Of a stretch of DNA of 64,000 nt, positions 50,401 to 58,370 are shown in pieces. The notes beneath the pieces are model-generated. The model had not been told where the DNA came from. It saw only the letters and a list, made by a program, of their open reading frames with translations, and searched no databases. Position 1 is the first letter of the stretch. Each line of letters opens with the position of its first letter. The stretch is from Cystobacter ferrugineus (GTDB lineage: Bacteria > Myxococcota > Myxococcia > Myxococcales > Myxococcaceae), in NCBI RefSeq assembly GCF_001887355.1, contig NZ_MPIN01000001.1:434001-498000 (forward strand), in the 5' to 3' direction. The position numbers were made by a program, and so were the translations under genes.

Positions 50401-51676
50401 CGCCCGTGACGCCAGCGGGGCCGTTGTTGGAGGCGACGAGCGTGTAGTGGACGGGCTTGTCCCAGCCCACGCCCACGACGTTGTCACTGAGCGAGACGGC
50501 GAGATCCGCGTAGGTGACGCCCGTGCTCACGGTCGTCTCCACCAGGGGCCCGATGAGCGGGGACACGCCCTGGCCCTGGACGTTGTAGTTGCCGTGGGAC
50601 ACCTTCTCGGTGGCCGTTGGATCGATGTGCACCTTCATGTCGAACTGGGTGCTGGCGGTGGGATTGAGCGTGCCCAGGTCGCACGTCACCGTGCGGGTGG
50701 CGTCGTCGTAGTTGCACGTCGCGCCCGGCGGCGGATGGATGGACACGAACTCGGTCTGATCCGGCACGACGATGGTGACCTGGGTGTTGTTCACCGCGCC
50801 GTCGCCCGAGTTCTTCACGAGATAGGTGTAGGTGAGATCCGAGTCCACGTTGGCCGAGCGGGGGGCGCTGGCGGCGATGGACAGGCCGGGCAGGAACGCG
50901 CCGAAGCCGTCCACGTACACGTGGCCCCAGTGGCCGCCCGGCTGGCAACCGGCGGCGATGACCTCGAGCTCCACGGTGTCACCCACGGCGAGGCGCGCGT
51001 CACCCGGCGCCACGTCGATGGCCTGCCAGTCGGTGTACTGCACGTCACCCAGCGTCTTCCACGGAACGCCCGTCTGGTTGGCGAAGTTGAAGGTGGACCA
51101 GAGCTGCGTGTTGCGCGTCACGTTGCGCAGGGAGATGAAGAAGTAGGGCTGCTGGTCCGCGGTGTGGTTCGGGGCCTGGAGCACCGGCGCGATGGCGAAG
51201 CGCACGTGCACCTTGCCATCGGCCGGATCCACGTCGGACGAGGCGAGCGTGGTCGACTGCACCAGCCGGTTGACGTTCCTGTTCTTGCCCGACTCGTTCA
51301 CCACCGCGGCCCATTGGCCATAGCGGGGCCAGCGCAGGGATGCCGCCGCGCTCAGGCCGGCGGGAATCTCTGTCTCCGGGCCTCCGGCGGCCCGCCGCGC
51401 GAAGGTGTAGTTGGTGCCACCGCTCTGGAGGTTGAGGCTGTCCCGGCTGGTGACGGGCAGGGTGATGCCGGGGTTGAGGTTGGTGGCGACACTCCAGCCG
51501 TTGAGCGTGCCCTCCTCGAAGCTGCCGTTGTCGAAGAGCGGCTGGGCGCTGTGGACGTTCGCCGTGGTGGGCGGCGAGGCGGGTTCGTCACGCGTACAAC
51601 CCGCGGTACTGGCCAGCAGCAGCGCGAGCACCGCGTAATGTGCACGATGGATCGAGGATGGAGTGTTTCGGGTCAT
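47447..51676 (-). CDS. Surface/OmpA fusion: DUF11, Cys-rich repeats, MYXO-CTERM-like segment, beta-barrel, OmpA
   Basis: 1409 aa. Order: lipobox STAGC (Cys27); a DUF642-like domain starting FDNGSFEEGTLNGW; DUF11 repeats (about 230-520); a bacterial Ig/InlB-like repeat (LTATAAPGSVFVGWSGGCSG); Cys-rich EGF-like repeats at about 690-830; a MYXO-CTERM-like segment at about 838-865 (GCSSTGGAGAGLPLLL, then LALWLRRRR); at once a second signal-like stretch ending VSQAQ; a beta-barrel of about 280 residues; a Pro run; an Ig/cadherin-like domain; a second Pro run; and an OmpA peptidoglycan-binding domain (VEAHTDNAGKASYNKDLSAR). The first half resembles MYXO-CTERM proteins such as TraA in layout, the second half TraB. 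The ATG at 51676 begins the signal peptide. Confidence 0.85.
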   Translation of the reverse strand: MTRNTPSSIHRAHYAVLALLLASTAGCTRDEPASPPTTANVHSAQPLFDNGSFEEGTLNGWSVATNLNPGITLPVTSRDSLNLQSGGTNYTFARRAAGGPETEIPAGLSAAASLRWPRYGQWAAVVNESGKNRNVNRLVQSTTLASSDVDPADGKVHVRFAIAPVLQAPNHTADQQPYFFISLRNVTRNTQLWSTFNFANQTGVPWKTLGDVQYTDWQAIDVAPGDARLAVGDTVELEVIAAGCQPGGHWGHVYVDGFGAFLPGLSIAASAPRSANVDSDLTYTYLVKNSGDGAVNNTQVTIVVPDQTEFVSIHPPPGATCNYDDATRTVTCDLGTLNPTASTQFDMKVHIDPTATEKVSHGNYNVQGQGVSPLIGPLVETTVSTGVTYADLAVSLSDNVVGVGWDKPVHYTLVASNNGPAGVTGASLDEDFPPELTDVTWTCTATGGATCPAATGTGPIHSTVDIPSGGKLTYSIDARVVPGSGSGTLVNRAQISPPTDVQDPNDTNNVAVDSNGIGTLATLTVEKDPTGGGQGTIVSSPTAIQCDVNCTTSSADFLAGTQVSLTATAAPGSVFVGWSGGCSGTANPCTVSVDQATTVTARFEPIKYDITTSSGPGGTITCPSPVLYGQSVTCTVTPRPGYDLSSLTDNGAQVSTSVTGGQYIITNVTGPHELSALFTQRPGTDQGGACTQDSECSTGLCADGVCCDTACQGQCEACNAEGSVGTCTAVTGAPQGGRPACGSDGTVCGGVCDGTVRDTCSYPRDSVQCGDASCSEGVSISSGTCNGAGTCTQETQSCGDYVCGEVACLSSCTSDAQCAEGSVCLSGECKPDSTLLVEGSGCSSTGGAGAGLPLLLSSLALWLRRRRSTVAAAAAAVATVPMVSQAQGDLGRSFLVQRFQAQPGRDDLLGVQSARVPDHLTVSGRLFVDYANQPLRLVSSEDSRYQRLIVGRQAFLTLAGSVALFDRFELGAAIPVLLSQNTGGPNTVNPRFGSTGVTTAISDLRLNLKTALVRSQNLGLSLSLPFSFPTAPRDSYAGTGSVTFNPTLAGEWRGERGSALMANVGLYLARAQQFYNLNLGTAITYGVGGKVDLVPQHKLALLATLAGEVGLRRPSVPTNPLELLLALRWGFLKNLEATVGGGPGLTNGYGTPRYRLLAALSYAPSDTPPRPKPAPVVVAPPPPPPPPPPAIIARDDSGQVLAGQSIDLTVLGNDEGQPGESLRVDEVGSAKEGRVEAATDGTLRYTARESFSGQDTFTYRVSGNDGRTATATVVVTVTAPPPPPPPAPPKVVVEKGKLRTLDKVYFAINKDNAITESLPILDQVYEVLHTNPDIKKLRVEAHTDNAGKASYNKDLSARRAKWVLEYLIQKGIAPERLASEGFGMTKPIDTNGTPEGRANNRRVEFVIVE

Positions 51677-51813
51677 GGGTTGCCTTGCGTCGTACCCGGC
51701 GGAAGGGAGCCGTCCGGGGGAACGCACGGTGTCAACGCAAAGCCCATGCCGAGCAACGCTTCGAGGCGCTCAGAGGGGAGACCGGCTGGAAGAGGCGGGC
51801 CCGAGCGCTTCCT

Positions 51814-51832
51814 GACATGTCGCTGACATGTC
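51814..51832. promoter_or_regulatory. Tandem GACATGTC palindromes
   Basis: Two copies of the 8-bp palindrome GACATGTC (51814-51821 and 51825-51832) lie 11 bp apart, one helical turn, each preceded by T. They sit 7 bp beyond the stop of the P450 gene and about 140 bp upstream of the OmpA fusion gene, in a 163-bp gap. A dimeric or tetrameric regulator site for the fusion gene is plausible. Confidence 0.45.
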
Positions 51833-51839
51833 AGTGACG

Positions 51840-53060
51840 CTAGAACGCCAGGGGCAGGCTCACCAGCCCGCGGGCCTGGGCACTCGGGCGCCATGCGAGC
51901 TTCTCGGGCGCCGTGGCCACACGCAGCTCCGGGAGCCGCTCCAGCAGCAGCTCCAAGGTGACGATGGCCTCCAGCCGGGCCAGGGGCGCTCCCAGACAGA
52001 AGTGGATGCCATGGCCGAAGCCCACGTGCTTGTTGGGCGTGCGCCCCACGTCGAACCGGTCCGGCTCGGCGAACTGCTCGGTATCCCGGTCCGCGGCCAG
52101 GTAGTTCACCCGGACGGCCTCATGGGCCTGGATGTGCTGGCCGTGCAGCTCCAGGTCCTCCTTCGCGAAGCGCAGGATGCTCAGCTCGAACGGGCCGCAG
52201 TAGCGCAGCATCTCCTCCACCGCCGAGGGAATGAGGGAGCGATCCTCCCGCAGCCGTTGGAGCTGGTCCGGGTGCTGCAACAGCGCCAGCAGGCCGTTGC
52301 CCAACAGGTTCCCGGTCGTCTCATAACCGCCGACGAGCAACAGGAAGACCATGCTCATCAGCTCCTCGGCGCTCAGCCGATCCCCCTGCTCCTGCACGGC
52401 GATCAACGCGCTGATGAGATCGTCCCGGGGCTGCTGACGGCGCAGCTCGAAGATCTCCCCCAGGTACTTGAAGAAATTCTGGTGGGCCTCGCGTGTCTTC
52501 TCCTGGGAGTCCTTCGACGGAGGGGCGAAGAACGTCTGTGTCCACTCGCGGAACCGGTCGCGATCCTCCGGGGGAATCCCCAACAGCTCGGCGATGACGA
52601 TGACGGGCAGCGGAAAGGCGAACTCCTTGAGGAAGTCCCCTCCGGGGCCCTGGGCCCTCAGACCCTCCAGCAGCTCCGAGCAGATCTCCGTGATGCGCGG
52701 GCGCAGCTCCTCGATGCGGCGCGGGGTGAAGACCTTGGACACCAGCGAACGCATCCGCGTGTGGTCCGGCGGGTCCACGGTCAGCAGGTGCCGGCTGAGC
52801 GACCTCAGCTTATGGCCGAAGAACCGCTGCCGGACCTCCTCGGGCAGGCGGGTGGGATCCTGCGTGAAGCGCGGATCCCTCACCAGCGAGACCACATCCG
52901 CGTAGCGAGTCAGTAGCCAGAAGTGCTGCCCCAGTTGCGGATCCGTGATCCGGGCGACGGGGAACTCCTCCCGCATGCGCTTGTAGAGGGGGAAAGGGTT
53001 GGCGCGCACGTGGGGAGACCACAGCGTCTCTCCCTCCGCGAACAGGGGACTGGCCGTCAT
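51840..53060 (-). CDS. Cytochrome P450
   Basis: 406 aa bacterial class I-type P450. I-helix motif GGYETTG with the acid-alcohol-type pair replaced by Glu-Thr, ExxR in EEMLRY, and the heme loop GFGHGIHFCLGAPLAR with the thiolate Cys355. N-terminal VDPPDHTRMRSLVSKVFTPR is typical. No redox partner is adjacent. The substrate is unknown; many myxobacterial P450s modify secondary metabolites. It is divergent from tssK with 213 bp between them. Confidence 0.94.
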   Translation of the reverse strand: MTASPLFAEGETLWSPHVRANPFPLYKRMREEFPVARITDPQLGQHFWLLTRYADVVSLVRDPRFTQDPTRLPEEVRQRFFGHKLRSLSRHLLTVDPPDHTRMRSLVSKVFTPRRIEELRPRITEICSELLEGLRAQGPGGDFLKEFAFPLPVIVIAELLGIPPEDRDRFREWTQTFFAPPSKDSQEKTREAHQNFFKYLGEIFELRRQQPRDDLISALIAVQEQGDRLSAEELMSMVFLLLVGGYETTGNLLGNGLLALLQHPDQLQRLREDRSLIPSAVEEMLRYCGPFELSILRFAKEDLELHGQHIQAHEAVRVNYLAADRDTEQFAEPDRFDVGRTPNKHVGFGHGIHFCLGAPLARLEAIVTLELLLERLPELRVATAPEKLAWRPSAQARGLVSLPLAF

Positions 53061-53196
53061 GGAGCGCTCCTTCTCCTGGAAGGCTCCGAGCTTAGAACTT
53101 CGCTGCCTGGGGGTATAGAGAGCCCCTCCTTCGGGTGCGGCGCGGAGAGGGATGCGCTGGCTGGTTGCTCGACCCGGCTGGGGCAGGGCACGGCCC

Positions 53197-53206
53197 CGTC
53201 ACAACC
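53197..53206 (+). promoter_or_regulatory. CGTCACAWCC element upstream of tssK
   Basis: CGTCACAACC begins 77 bp before the tssK ATG and is followed by a pyrimidine-rich stretch (TGCCGCTTCCATCTCCATC). The same element and tail recur before tssB and hcp and, divergently, before the caspase-like gene. It could be a promoter part, an activator site or a leader signal. Confidence 0.6.
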
Positions 53207-53273
53207 TGCCGCTTCCATCTCCATCGTTCACGATGGGTGCCACTCGCCGCGAGTGACCCCAAGGAATACATTC

Positions 53274-54590
53274 ATGTCTCGCGCACACGATCTTCCCGCT
53301 GCCGTGCAGTGGCATGAGGGAATGTTGCTCGCCCCTCAGCACTTTCAACAACAGGACCGCCGTTACGAGGCGCTCCTCCAACTCCATCTCGGCCTGGCCA
53401 GGCCCTTCCACTGGGGCGTGAGCCAATTTCAGTACGATCGCTCGCTATTGCTCGCGGGCACGCTCCGGGTGCTGGAGTTGGAGGCCATTCTCCCCGATGG
53501 GCTTGTCGTCTCCTACCAGGAAGGTAGGGGAAGTGAGCTGCAGCTCGTGCTCGGAAGTCCGCGGGGTGTGGACTGGCAACGCCCGGTGCGCCTGCATGTG
53601 GCCGTGGCCTCCGGGCCGCGAGGCGGTCCTGGCCCCAGCCGCTTCATCTCCACCACGAGCGAGCCGCTCGCCGACGAGAGCACCGGCGACATGCCTCTGC
53701 GCATCGCCCAGCTCCAACCACGGCTCGAGCTGTTCGCGGGCCCTCCCCCCGCTGGCTATAGCGCGCTCCCGGTGCTCGAGTTGCGCCGCGACCATGAATC
53801 CTTCTTCGTGGAGGACTACCTTCCACCCCTGCTGGCGGTGCCCTTCGATTCTCCCCTTGGAGAGCGGTGTGATCGGCTGACCCTGCGCATCCGGCAGAAG
53901 GCCGCCAGTGTGGTGGAGGAGCTGCGCGCCCGGACGGCCGAGCCCGCGCAGCACGCCGAGAGCCTGCAACTGCTGCGCTGGCTCGTCGCCGGGCTCCCCG
54001 CCTTCGAGGCCATGCTGCGTTCGGGCACGCCCCACCCCTTCGGCCTCTACCTGGCGCTGTGCACGCTGGCCGGCCACCTCGCCCCCCTGGGCGAGGGCAA
54101 GATCCCTCCCGCCTTCCCCGCCTACGAGCACCTGGAGCCCTGGCGCTCCTTCCAAGCGGTCTTCTCCTTCATCGAGAGCACACTGGAGCAAGGCGTCTCC
54201 GAGGCCTACACCCGCGTCCAGCTCCAGGCCGAGGGGGGTGGCTTCACCACGCACTTCCCGCCGAAATGGATGGATCGGGAACTGGTGCTCGAGGTGCGCG
54301 GCCGGCCCGGGACCACCCGCCAGCAGGTGCTGGGGTGGATGGCGGGCTGCCGCATCGGCTCGGAGAGCCGCCACCGGGTGATGCGCGAGACGCGCACGCT
54401 CGGGGCCCGCCGCGAGCTCATCGACAGCCGCCCGGGTCTGTTGCCCCGCTCCGGCTCGCTCCTGTTCTCCCTGGAACCCAGCTCCACCTTCATCCGCCCC
54501 AATGAGCGGCTGCTCCTGGAGAACCTCCTCGAGCCGGGCGAGGTGCATGCCCCCGCCGAGATCTTCCTGCTCATCCGCAACGACACCTGA
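53274..54590 (+). CDS. tssK: T6SS baseplate subunit TssK
   Basis: 438 aa. N-terminal family start VQWHEGMLLAPQHFQQQDRR, YEALLQLHLG and the LELEAILPDG block; C-terminal FSLEPSSTFIRPNERLLLEN. TssK links the baseplate wedge (TssF/G) to the TssLM membrane complex. The ATG at 53274 has AAGGA 8 nt upstream; the longer open frame from 52923 is rejected because homology starts here. First gene of a tssK-L-M-A-E transcription unit. Confidence 0.95.
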   Translation: MSRAHDLPAAVQWHEGMLLAPQHFQQQDRRYEALLQLHLGLARPFHWGVSQFQYDRSLLLAGTLRVLELEAILPDGLVVSYQEGRGSELQLVLGSPRGVDWQRPVRLHVAVASGPRGGPGPSRFISTTSEPLADESTGDMPLRIAQLQPRLELFAGPPPAGYSALPVLELRRDHESFFVEDYLPPLLAVPFDSPLGERCDRLTLRIRQKAASVVEELRARTAEPAQHAESLQLLRWLVAGLPAFEAMLRSGTPHPFGLYLALCTLAGHLAPLGEGKIPPAFPAYEHLEPWRSFQAVFSFIESTLEQGVSEAYTRVQLQAEGGGFTTHFPPKWMDRELVLEVRGRPGTTRQQVLGWMAGCRIGSESRHRVMRETRTLGARRELIDSRPGLLPRSGSLLFSLEPSSTFIRPNERLLLENLLEPGEVHAPAEIFLLIRNDT

Positions 54591-54595
54591 CTCCC

Positions 54596-55378
54596 ATGCG
54601 ACATCCAGCCCTTCCCACCGATTTCGAAATGCTCGGAGGCTCCCCCCTGCTCGAGAGGGCACGCGTCCTCTTCGCGGAGCTCCTCACGCTTCGCCAGCAG
54701 CTCCAGGCCATCTCCCTCCCCAGCCGCTTCGCCACGAAGGAGCCGCCGGGCCCCACCGTCGAGGAGATCTGGCGGCGGCTGCTCGAGCGCATCCAACAGC
54801 AGACCCGCACCGAGGGCACCCCGCGTGGCTCGCTCCTCGAGCGCGACCTCGAGGAGTGCCGCTACGTGCTCACCTCCTTCGCCGATGAGCTGCTCGTCCA
54901 CACTTCCTGGTACGGCCGCGAGGCCTGGCAGGCCAACCTGCTGGAGGACGAGCTCTTCGGCACCCACGAGGCCGGGGACCGCGTCTTCGCGGACGTGGAG
55001 CGGCTGCTGCGCGAGCGCAACCCAGCGCACGCCGAGCTCGCCCTCGTGTACCTGATGGCGCTCTCGCTCGGCTTCGAGGGCCGCTACCGGGGACTCGGGG
55101 CCGAAACCCTGCTCCAGGATCTGCGGCGCCAGCTCTTCCTGTTCGTCTTCCATCGGCCTCCGGAGCCGGACAGCACCCCCCGTCGCCTGGTGGACGATGC
55201 CTACGCCCACACCCGGGACGAGCGGATGGATCGCCGCTTCGCGCGCCGCTGGCCCTGGGGTGCCGCCATCGCCGCCGTGCTCGTGGGCACCTTCTCCACC
55301 AGCCTCGTCCTCCTGCGGCCCACTCCTCCCACTCCCCCCGCCGTCATCACCCCCTCCCACCTGGAGACCCGGCCATGA
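54596..55378 (+). CDS. tssL: T6SS protein TssL (DotU/IcmH family)
   Basis: 260 aa. The cytoplasmic helical domain has VLTSFADELLVHTSWYGREA, EDELFGTHEAGDRVFADVER and MALSLGFEGRYRG. One membrane helix sits near the C-terminus (about residues 220-242, WGAAIAAVLVGTFSTSLVLL), leaving a short periplasmic tail with no peptidoglycan-binding domain. It forms the inner-membrane complex with TssM, whose start overlaps its stop by 4 bp. Confidence 0.92.
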   Translation: MRHPALPTDFEMLGGSPLLERARVLFAELLTLRQQLQAISLPSRFATKEPPGPTVEEIWRRLLERIQQQTRTEGTPRGSLLERDLEECRYVLTSFADELLVHTSWYGREAWQANLLEDELFGTHEAGDRVFADVERLLRERNPAHAELALVYLMALSLGFEGRYRGLGAETLLQDLRRQLFLFVFHRPPEPDSTPRRLVDDAYAHTRDERMDRRFARRWPWGAAIAAVLVGTFSTSLVLLRPTPPTPPAVITPSHLETRP

Positions 55379-56676
55379 GCGACCCTTCCTCGACCCTCCA
55401 CACGGCACTTCACCGGCTGGGCGCCACCGGGCGGCACCGGGAGCGGCGCTACCAGGTGCCCTGGTTGATGATGGTGGGAGAGCCCGGCTCGGGACGCACC
55501 TCGCTGGCCGCGGGTGCCAACCTTCGCCGACCCTACGGCTCGCCCACCCGCGGGGAGATGGAGGCGGGCGGCTGGGGCGTCTGGCTCTTCGATCAGGGCG
55601 TCGTGCTCGACATGCCCGGCATGACGGAACAGCCCACGGAGGAGTGGCGGGCCGTCCTCCAGCGCCTGAAACGCGTCCGCGGCCAGCGGCCCATCGACGG
55701 GCTGATGCTGACCGTGCCCGCCACGCACCTCACCGGGCCCAAGGCCTTGGATGACGTCGGATTGGAGCGCATGGCCCAGGGCCTCTTCCAGGGACTGCAG
55801 GCCCTGCGCCGCGAGCTGGGCGTGCGCGTGCCCGTCTTCGTCGTCATCACCCGCTCGGACGTCATCCCCGGCTTCACCGCCTTCTGCCGGTCACTGCCGC
55901 CACGCAGGCGGGACGAGATGCTCGGGTGGTCCAGCCCGTACTCCCCCCAGGAGCCCTACACCCCCACCTGGGTGGACGAGGCCTTCCAGGTCATCCACCG
56001 GGAGCTGTGTGGACTCCAGCTCGAACTGCTCGCGGACGGGCGCGGCAAGCAATCGGACCGGGAGTCCGCATTCCTCTTCCCGTCCGAACTGCGCGCGCTG
56101 GCCGGGCCAGTGCGGCGGCTGCTCGACGTCCTCTTCCAGTCCTCCGTCTTCACCCAGCCCCCGCTGCTGCGCGGCCTCTACTTCTGCGGGGACCCCGAGG
56201 CGGAAGGCGCCACGCTTCCCGGAGGAAGTCCGCGCTCGCCGGTCTTCATCACCCACCTGCTGGAGCGCAAGGCCTTTCCCGAGAGCGGACTGGCCAGCCC
56301 GGACGCGGAGGCCGCGCGCGTCAGACATCGGGGCGCGACCCTGCTCAAGGGAGTACTCGCCGTGTGCGTGCTGCTCGCGGCGCTTGTCCTCGGAGTCCTC
56401 TGGAGGGAATCGAGGGAAGCGCGTGTCCGCCAGACGCCCGCGTCCCCACCGCCCGTGGCGCAGGAGGTGATGCCACCCGCCAAGGACGCCCCCCAGCCGG
56501 AGCCCGCTGCCAAGGACGCTCCTCAGCCGCCGCCCGGCGCCGCCCGGCGCCGCCCGGCACCCAGGCCGCCCAAGCCCACCGTCTTCGACGATGCCCCTCC
56601 GCCCCAACCCACCCGGGCGGGCGACTCCCCCTTCGATGACGCCCCTCCTCCCCCACCTTCCTCCCCGAGCCCCTAG
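55375..56676 (+). CDS. tssM: Short TssM-like (IcmF NTPase) protein
   Basis: 433 aa against about 1100-1200 for normal TssM. Residues 30-300 resemble the IcmF NTPase domain: VPWLMMVGEPGSGRTSLAAG (Walker A Lys replaced by Arg), GWGVWLFDQGVVLDMPGM and VPVFVVITRSDVIPGF. A single membrane helix follows at about 322-343 (GVLAVCVLLAALVLGVLW), then a Pro/Ala-rich tail with a repeated FDDAPPP motif. The large periplasmic region that contacts TssJ is absent, and no tssJ is seen. Position between tssL and tssA supports the TssM assignment. Confidence 0.8.
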   Translation: MSDPSSTLHTALHRLGATGRHRERRYQVPWLMMVGEPGSGRTSLAAGANLRRPYGSPTRGEMEAGGWGVWLFDQGVVLDMPGMTEQPTEEWRAVLQRLKRVRGQRPIDGLMLTVPATHLTGPKALDDVGLERMAQGLFQGLQALRRELGVRVPVFVVITRSDVIPGFTAFCRSLPPRRRDEMLGWSSPYSPQEPYTPTWVDEAFQVIHRELCGLQLELLADGRGKQSDRESAFLFPSELRALAGPVRRLLDVLFQSSVFTQPPLLRGLYFCGDPEAEGATLPGGSPRSPVFITHLLERKAFPESGLASPDAEAARVRHRGATLLKGVLAVCVLLAALVLGVLWRESREARVRQTPASPPPVAQEVMPPAKDAPQPEPAAKDAPQPPPGAARRRPAPRPPKPTVFDDAPPPQPTRAGDSPFDDAPPPPPSSPSP

Positions 56677-56678
56677 CC

Positions 56679-57782
56679 ATGGACGACATGCTCTCCGCCG
56701 CTCCGCCGGACCTCGAGCCGCTCCTGGGGCCGATCTCCCCCGACGCGCCCTCGGGACGCAGCCTGCGCTACGAGCCGCTCTACGAGCAGATCCGCGAGGC
56801 ACGCCGCGAGGATGACCCCACGCTGCCCCAGGGAATCTGGCAGGCCTCCCTCAAGCGCGCCAACTGGGCCCAGGTGGCCGAACTCTGCCAGCAGGCCCTG
56901 GCACACGAATCAAAGGACCTGCAGCTCGCCGCCTGGCTCACCGAGGCCTGGGGGATACAGCAGGGCTTCCCGGGCGTGGAGCGGGGACTGCGGCTGACCA
57001 CCGCGCTGGTGGAGCGCTTCTGGGACTCGCTCTGGCCCGCCCTCGAGGAGGGCGACGAGGAGGCCCGGCTCGCTCCCCTGGCATGGCTCGATGACAAGCT
57101 TCCCCTCGTCCTCGCCAGGGTGCCGATCGTCAGGACTCGAGCCCCCGGCGCCGTGAGTCATGACTTCGCGGACTGGCAGCGGATCCTCCACCACGAGAAA
57201 CAACGGGTTGCTCGCGAGGACGCGCCGGACGAGGAAGAGGCGAACGCCAAAGAAGCCACGAGCAGTCCATTGACTCGGGACGTCTTCCTGGGGAGCGCCG
57301 CCCAGATGCCCACCTCCGCCGTCGACGCGCTCGCGCGGCAGGTGGCCGCCGTGCTCGAGGCCAGCAGCGCGCTGGAGCAGTCGCTCGACTCGCGGCTGGG
57401 ACGCACCAGCGCGGTGCTCCGCCGCACCCGCTCCGTCCTCGGTGACATCCAGGCGCTGGCCGCCGCGCTGCGCGCTGATTCCTCGCGGGAGGAGCTTGGA
57501 GAAATGACCAGGGCCATACCCGACACGGAGGTCCCCGCGGAGGCTTCGGCCCCCGGGCGGCCGCCGCGCGCCATCCGCAGCCGGGAGCAGGCCTACCAAC
57601 TCCTGACCCTCGCCTCCGACTACTTGCGGCGCACCGAGCCCCACAGCCCCGTCGCCTACCTGGTCGAACGCGCCGTGCGCTGGGGCCAGATGCCACTCCA
57701 TCAGCTCCTCGCGGAACTCGTCCCCGATACCTCCAACCTGGAAACCATCCAGTCCCTGCTCGGCATGAAGCAGGAGAAATGA
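56679..57782 (+). CDS. tssA: T6SS protein TssA (ImpA N-terminal family)
   Basis: 367 aa. The N-terminal ImpA domain includes LLGPISPDAPSGRSLRYEPL and the blocks WAQVAELCQQALAHESKDLQ, LAAWLTEAWGIQQGFPGVER and ERFWDSLWPALEEGDEEARL. The C-terminal VitK/ImpA-like end has REQAYQLLTLASDYLRRTEP. TssA caps and coordinates sheath and tube assembly at the baseplate. Start 2 bp after the tssM stop. Confidence 0.92.
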   Translation: MDDMLSAAPPDLEPLLGPISPDAPSGRSLRYEPLYEQIREARREDDPTLPQGIWQASLKRANWAQVAELCQQALAHESKDLQLAAWLTEAWGIQQGFPGVERGLRLTTALVERFWDSLWPALEEGDEEARLAPLAWLDDKLPLVLARVPIVRTRAPGAVSHDFADWQRILHHEKQRVAREDAPDEEEANAKEATSSPLTRDVFLGSAAQMPTSAVDALARQVAAVLEASSALEQSLDSRLGRTSAVLRRTRSVLGDIQALAAALRADSSREELGEMTRAIPDTEVPAEASAPGRPPRAIRSREQAYQLLTLASDYLRRTEPHSPVAYLVERAVRWGQMPLHQLLAELVPDTSNLETIQSLLGMKQEK

Positions 57783-57783
57783 C

Positions 57784-58248
57784 ATGGCACGAAGCAGACA
57801 AACCCACGGCTTCCCGGCCCCGTTGTTCGACAGGCTGGTGGAGCTGGAGAGCTTCCCCTTGCTGGACGAGGAGGAACTGCGCGCCTCGGTGCGGCGCGAG
57901 GTGGCCCACGCGCTGAACACCCGCTGCACCCTCTCCTTGGAGCAGGCTGGATCGCTCGAGCCGCACGAACGCTCGGCCCTGGACTATGGGTTGCCGGACT
58001 TGCGGCCTCTCGGCCCGGCCGCCACCGATACCCGGTTGTTGGAACGGCTCATCGCCCGCGCGGTGGAGGCCTACGAGCCGCGCCTGCGACAGCTCCATGT
58101 CTCCGTGCGTCTCCCCCCCGAGGACGAAGGTGCCCCCATCGCGGTGATCACCGCCCGGCTGGCCCAGGGTCCCATCGCCGAGCCCATCTCCCTTCCACTG
58201 CGGCTGGACCGGAACGGGAGGCTGGTGGAGGTGGATGGGGAACGCTGA
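57784..58248 (+). CDS. tssE: T6SS baseplate protein TssE (gp25-like)
   Basis: 154 aa gp25-like wedge component. Family features: LFDRLVELESFPL, LRASVRREVAHALNTRC, LDYGLPDLRPL, and the C-terminal strand pattern ISLPLRLDRNGRLVEV. It starts the sheath on the baseplate. One bp separates it from the tssA stop. It is followed by a hairpin and a new upstream element. Confidence 0.93.
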   Translation: MARSRQTHGFPAPLFDRLVELESFPLLDEEELRASVRREVAHALNTRCTLSLEQAGSLEPHERSALDYGLPDLRPLGPAATDTRLLERLIARAVEAYEPRLRQLHVSVRLPPEDEGAPIAVITARLAQGPIAEPISLPLRLDRNGRLVEVDGER

Positions 58249-58270
58249 AGCCCCTGGAGAGGAGCGCGCG

Positions 58271-58294
58271 GGGGCTCATCGCTTCATGAGCCCC
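58271..58294 (+). terminator. Hairpin after tssE
   Basis: GGGGCTCAT (58271-58279) pairs perfectly with ATGAGCCCC (58286-58294) around a 6-nt loop, 22 bp after the tssE stop. Its last base is the first base of the CGTCACAACC element before tssB. It may terminate or attenuate transcription from tssK-E. Confidence 0.5.
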
Positions 58295-58303
58295 GTCACA
58301 ACC
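58294..58303 (+). promoter_or_regulatory. CGTCACAWCC element upstream of tssB
   Basis: CGTCACAACC begins 77 bp before the tssB ATG, the same distance as before tssK, and is followed by CTCCACCTTCCGCTCCATCC. Identical spacing points to a promoter or leader element that drives tssB-tssC separately. Confidence 0.6.
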
Positions 58304-58370
58304 CTCCACCTTCCGCTCCATCCCACCAGTGCGCAGCAAACCCCAGACATAGCCAAGAGGAAGGAAAGAC

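Noticed and set aside
47444-51826. 1460-codon plus-strand open frame opposite the OmpA fusion gene
   Set aside because: Antisense shadow of a GC-rich gene; the minus strand has a signal peptide, Cys-rich repeats and an OmpA domain, while the plus frame has none.
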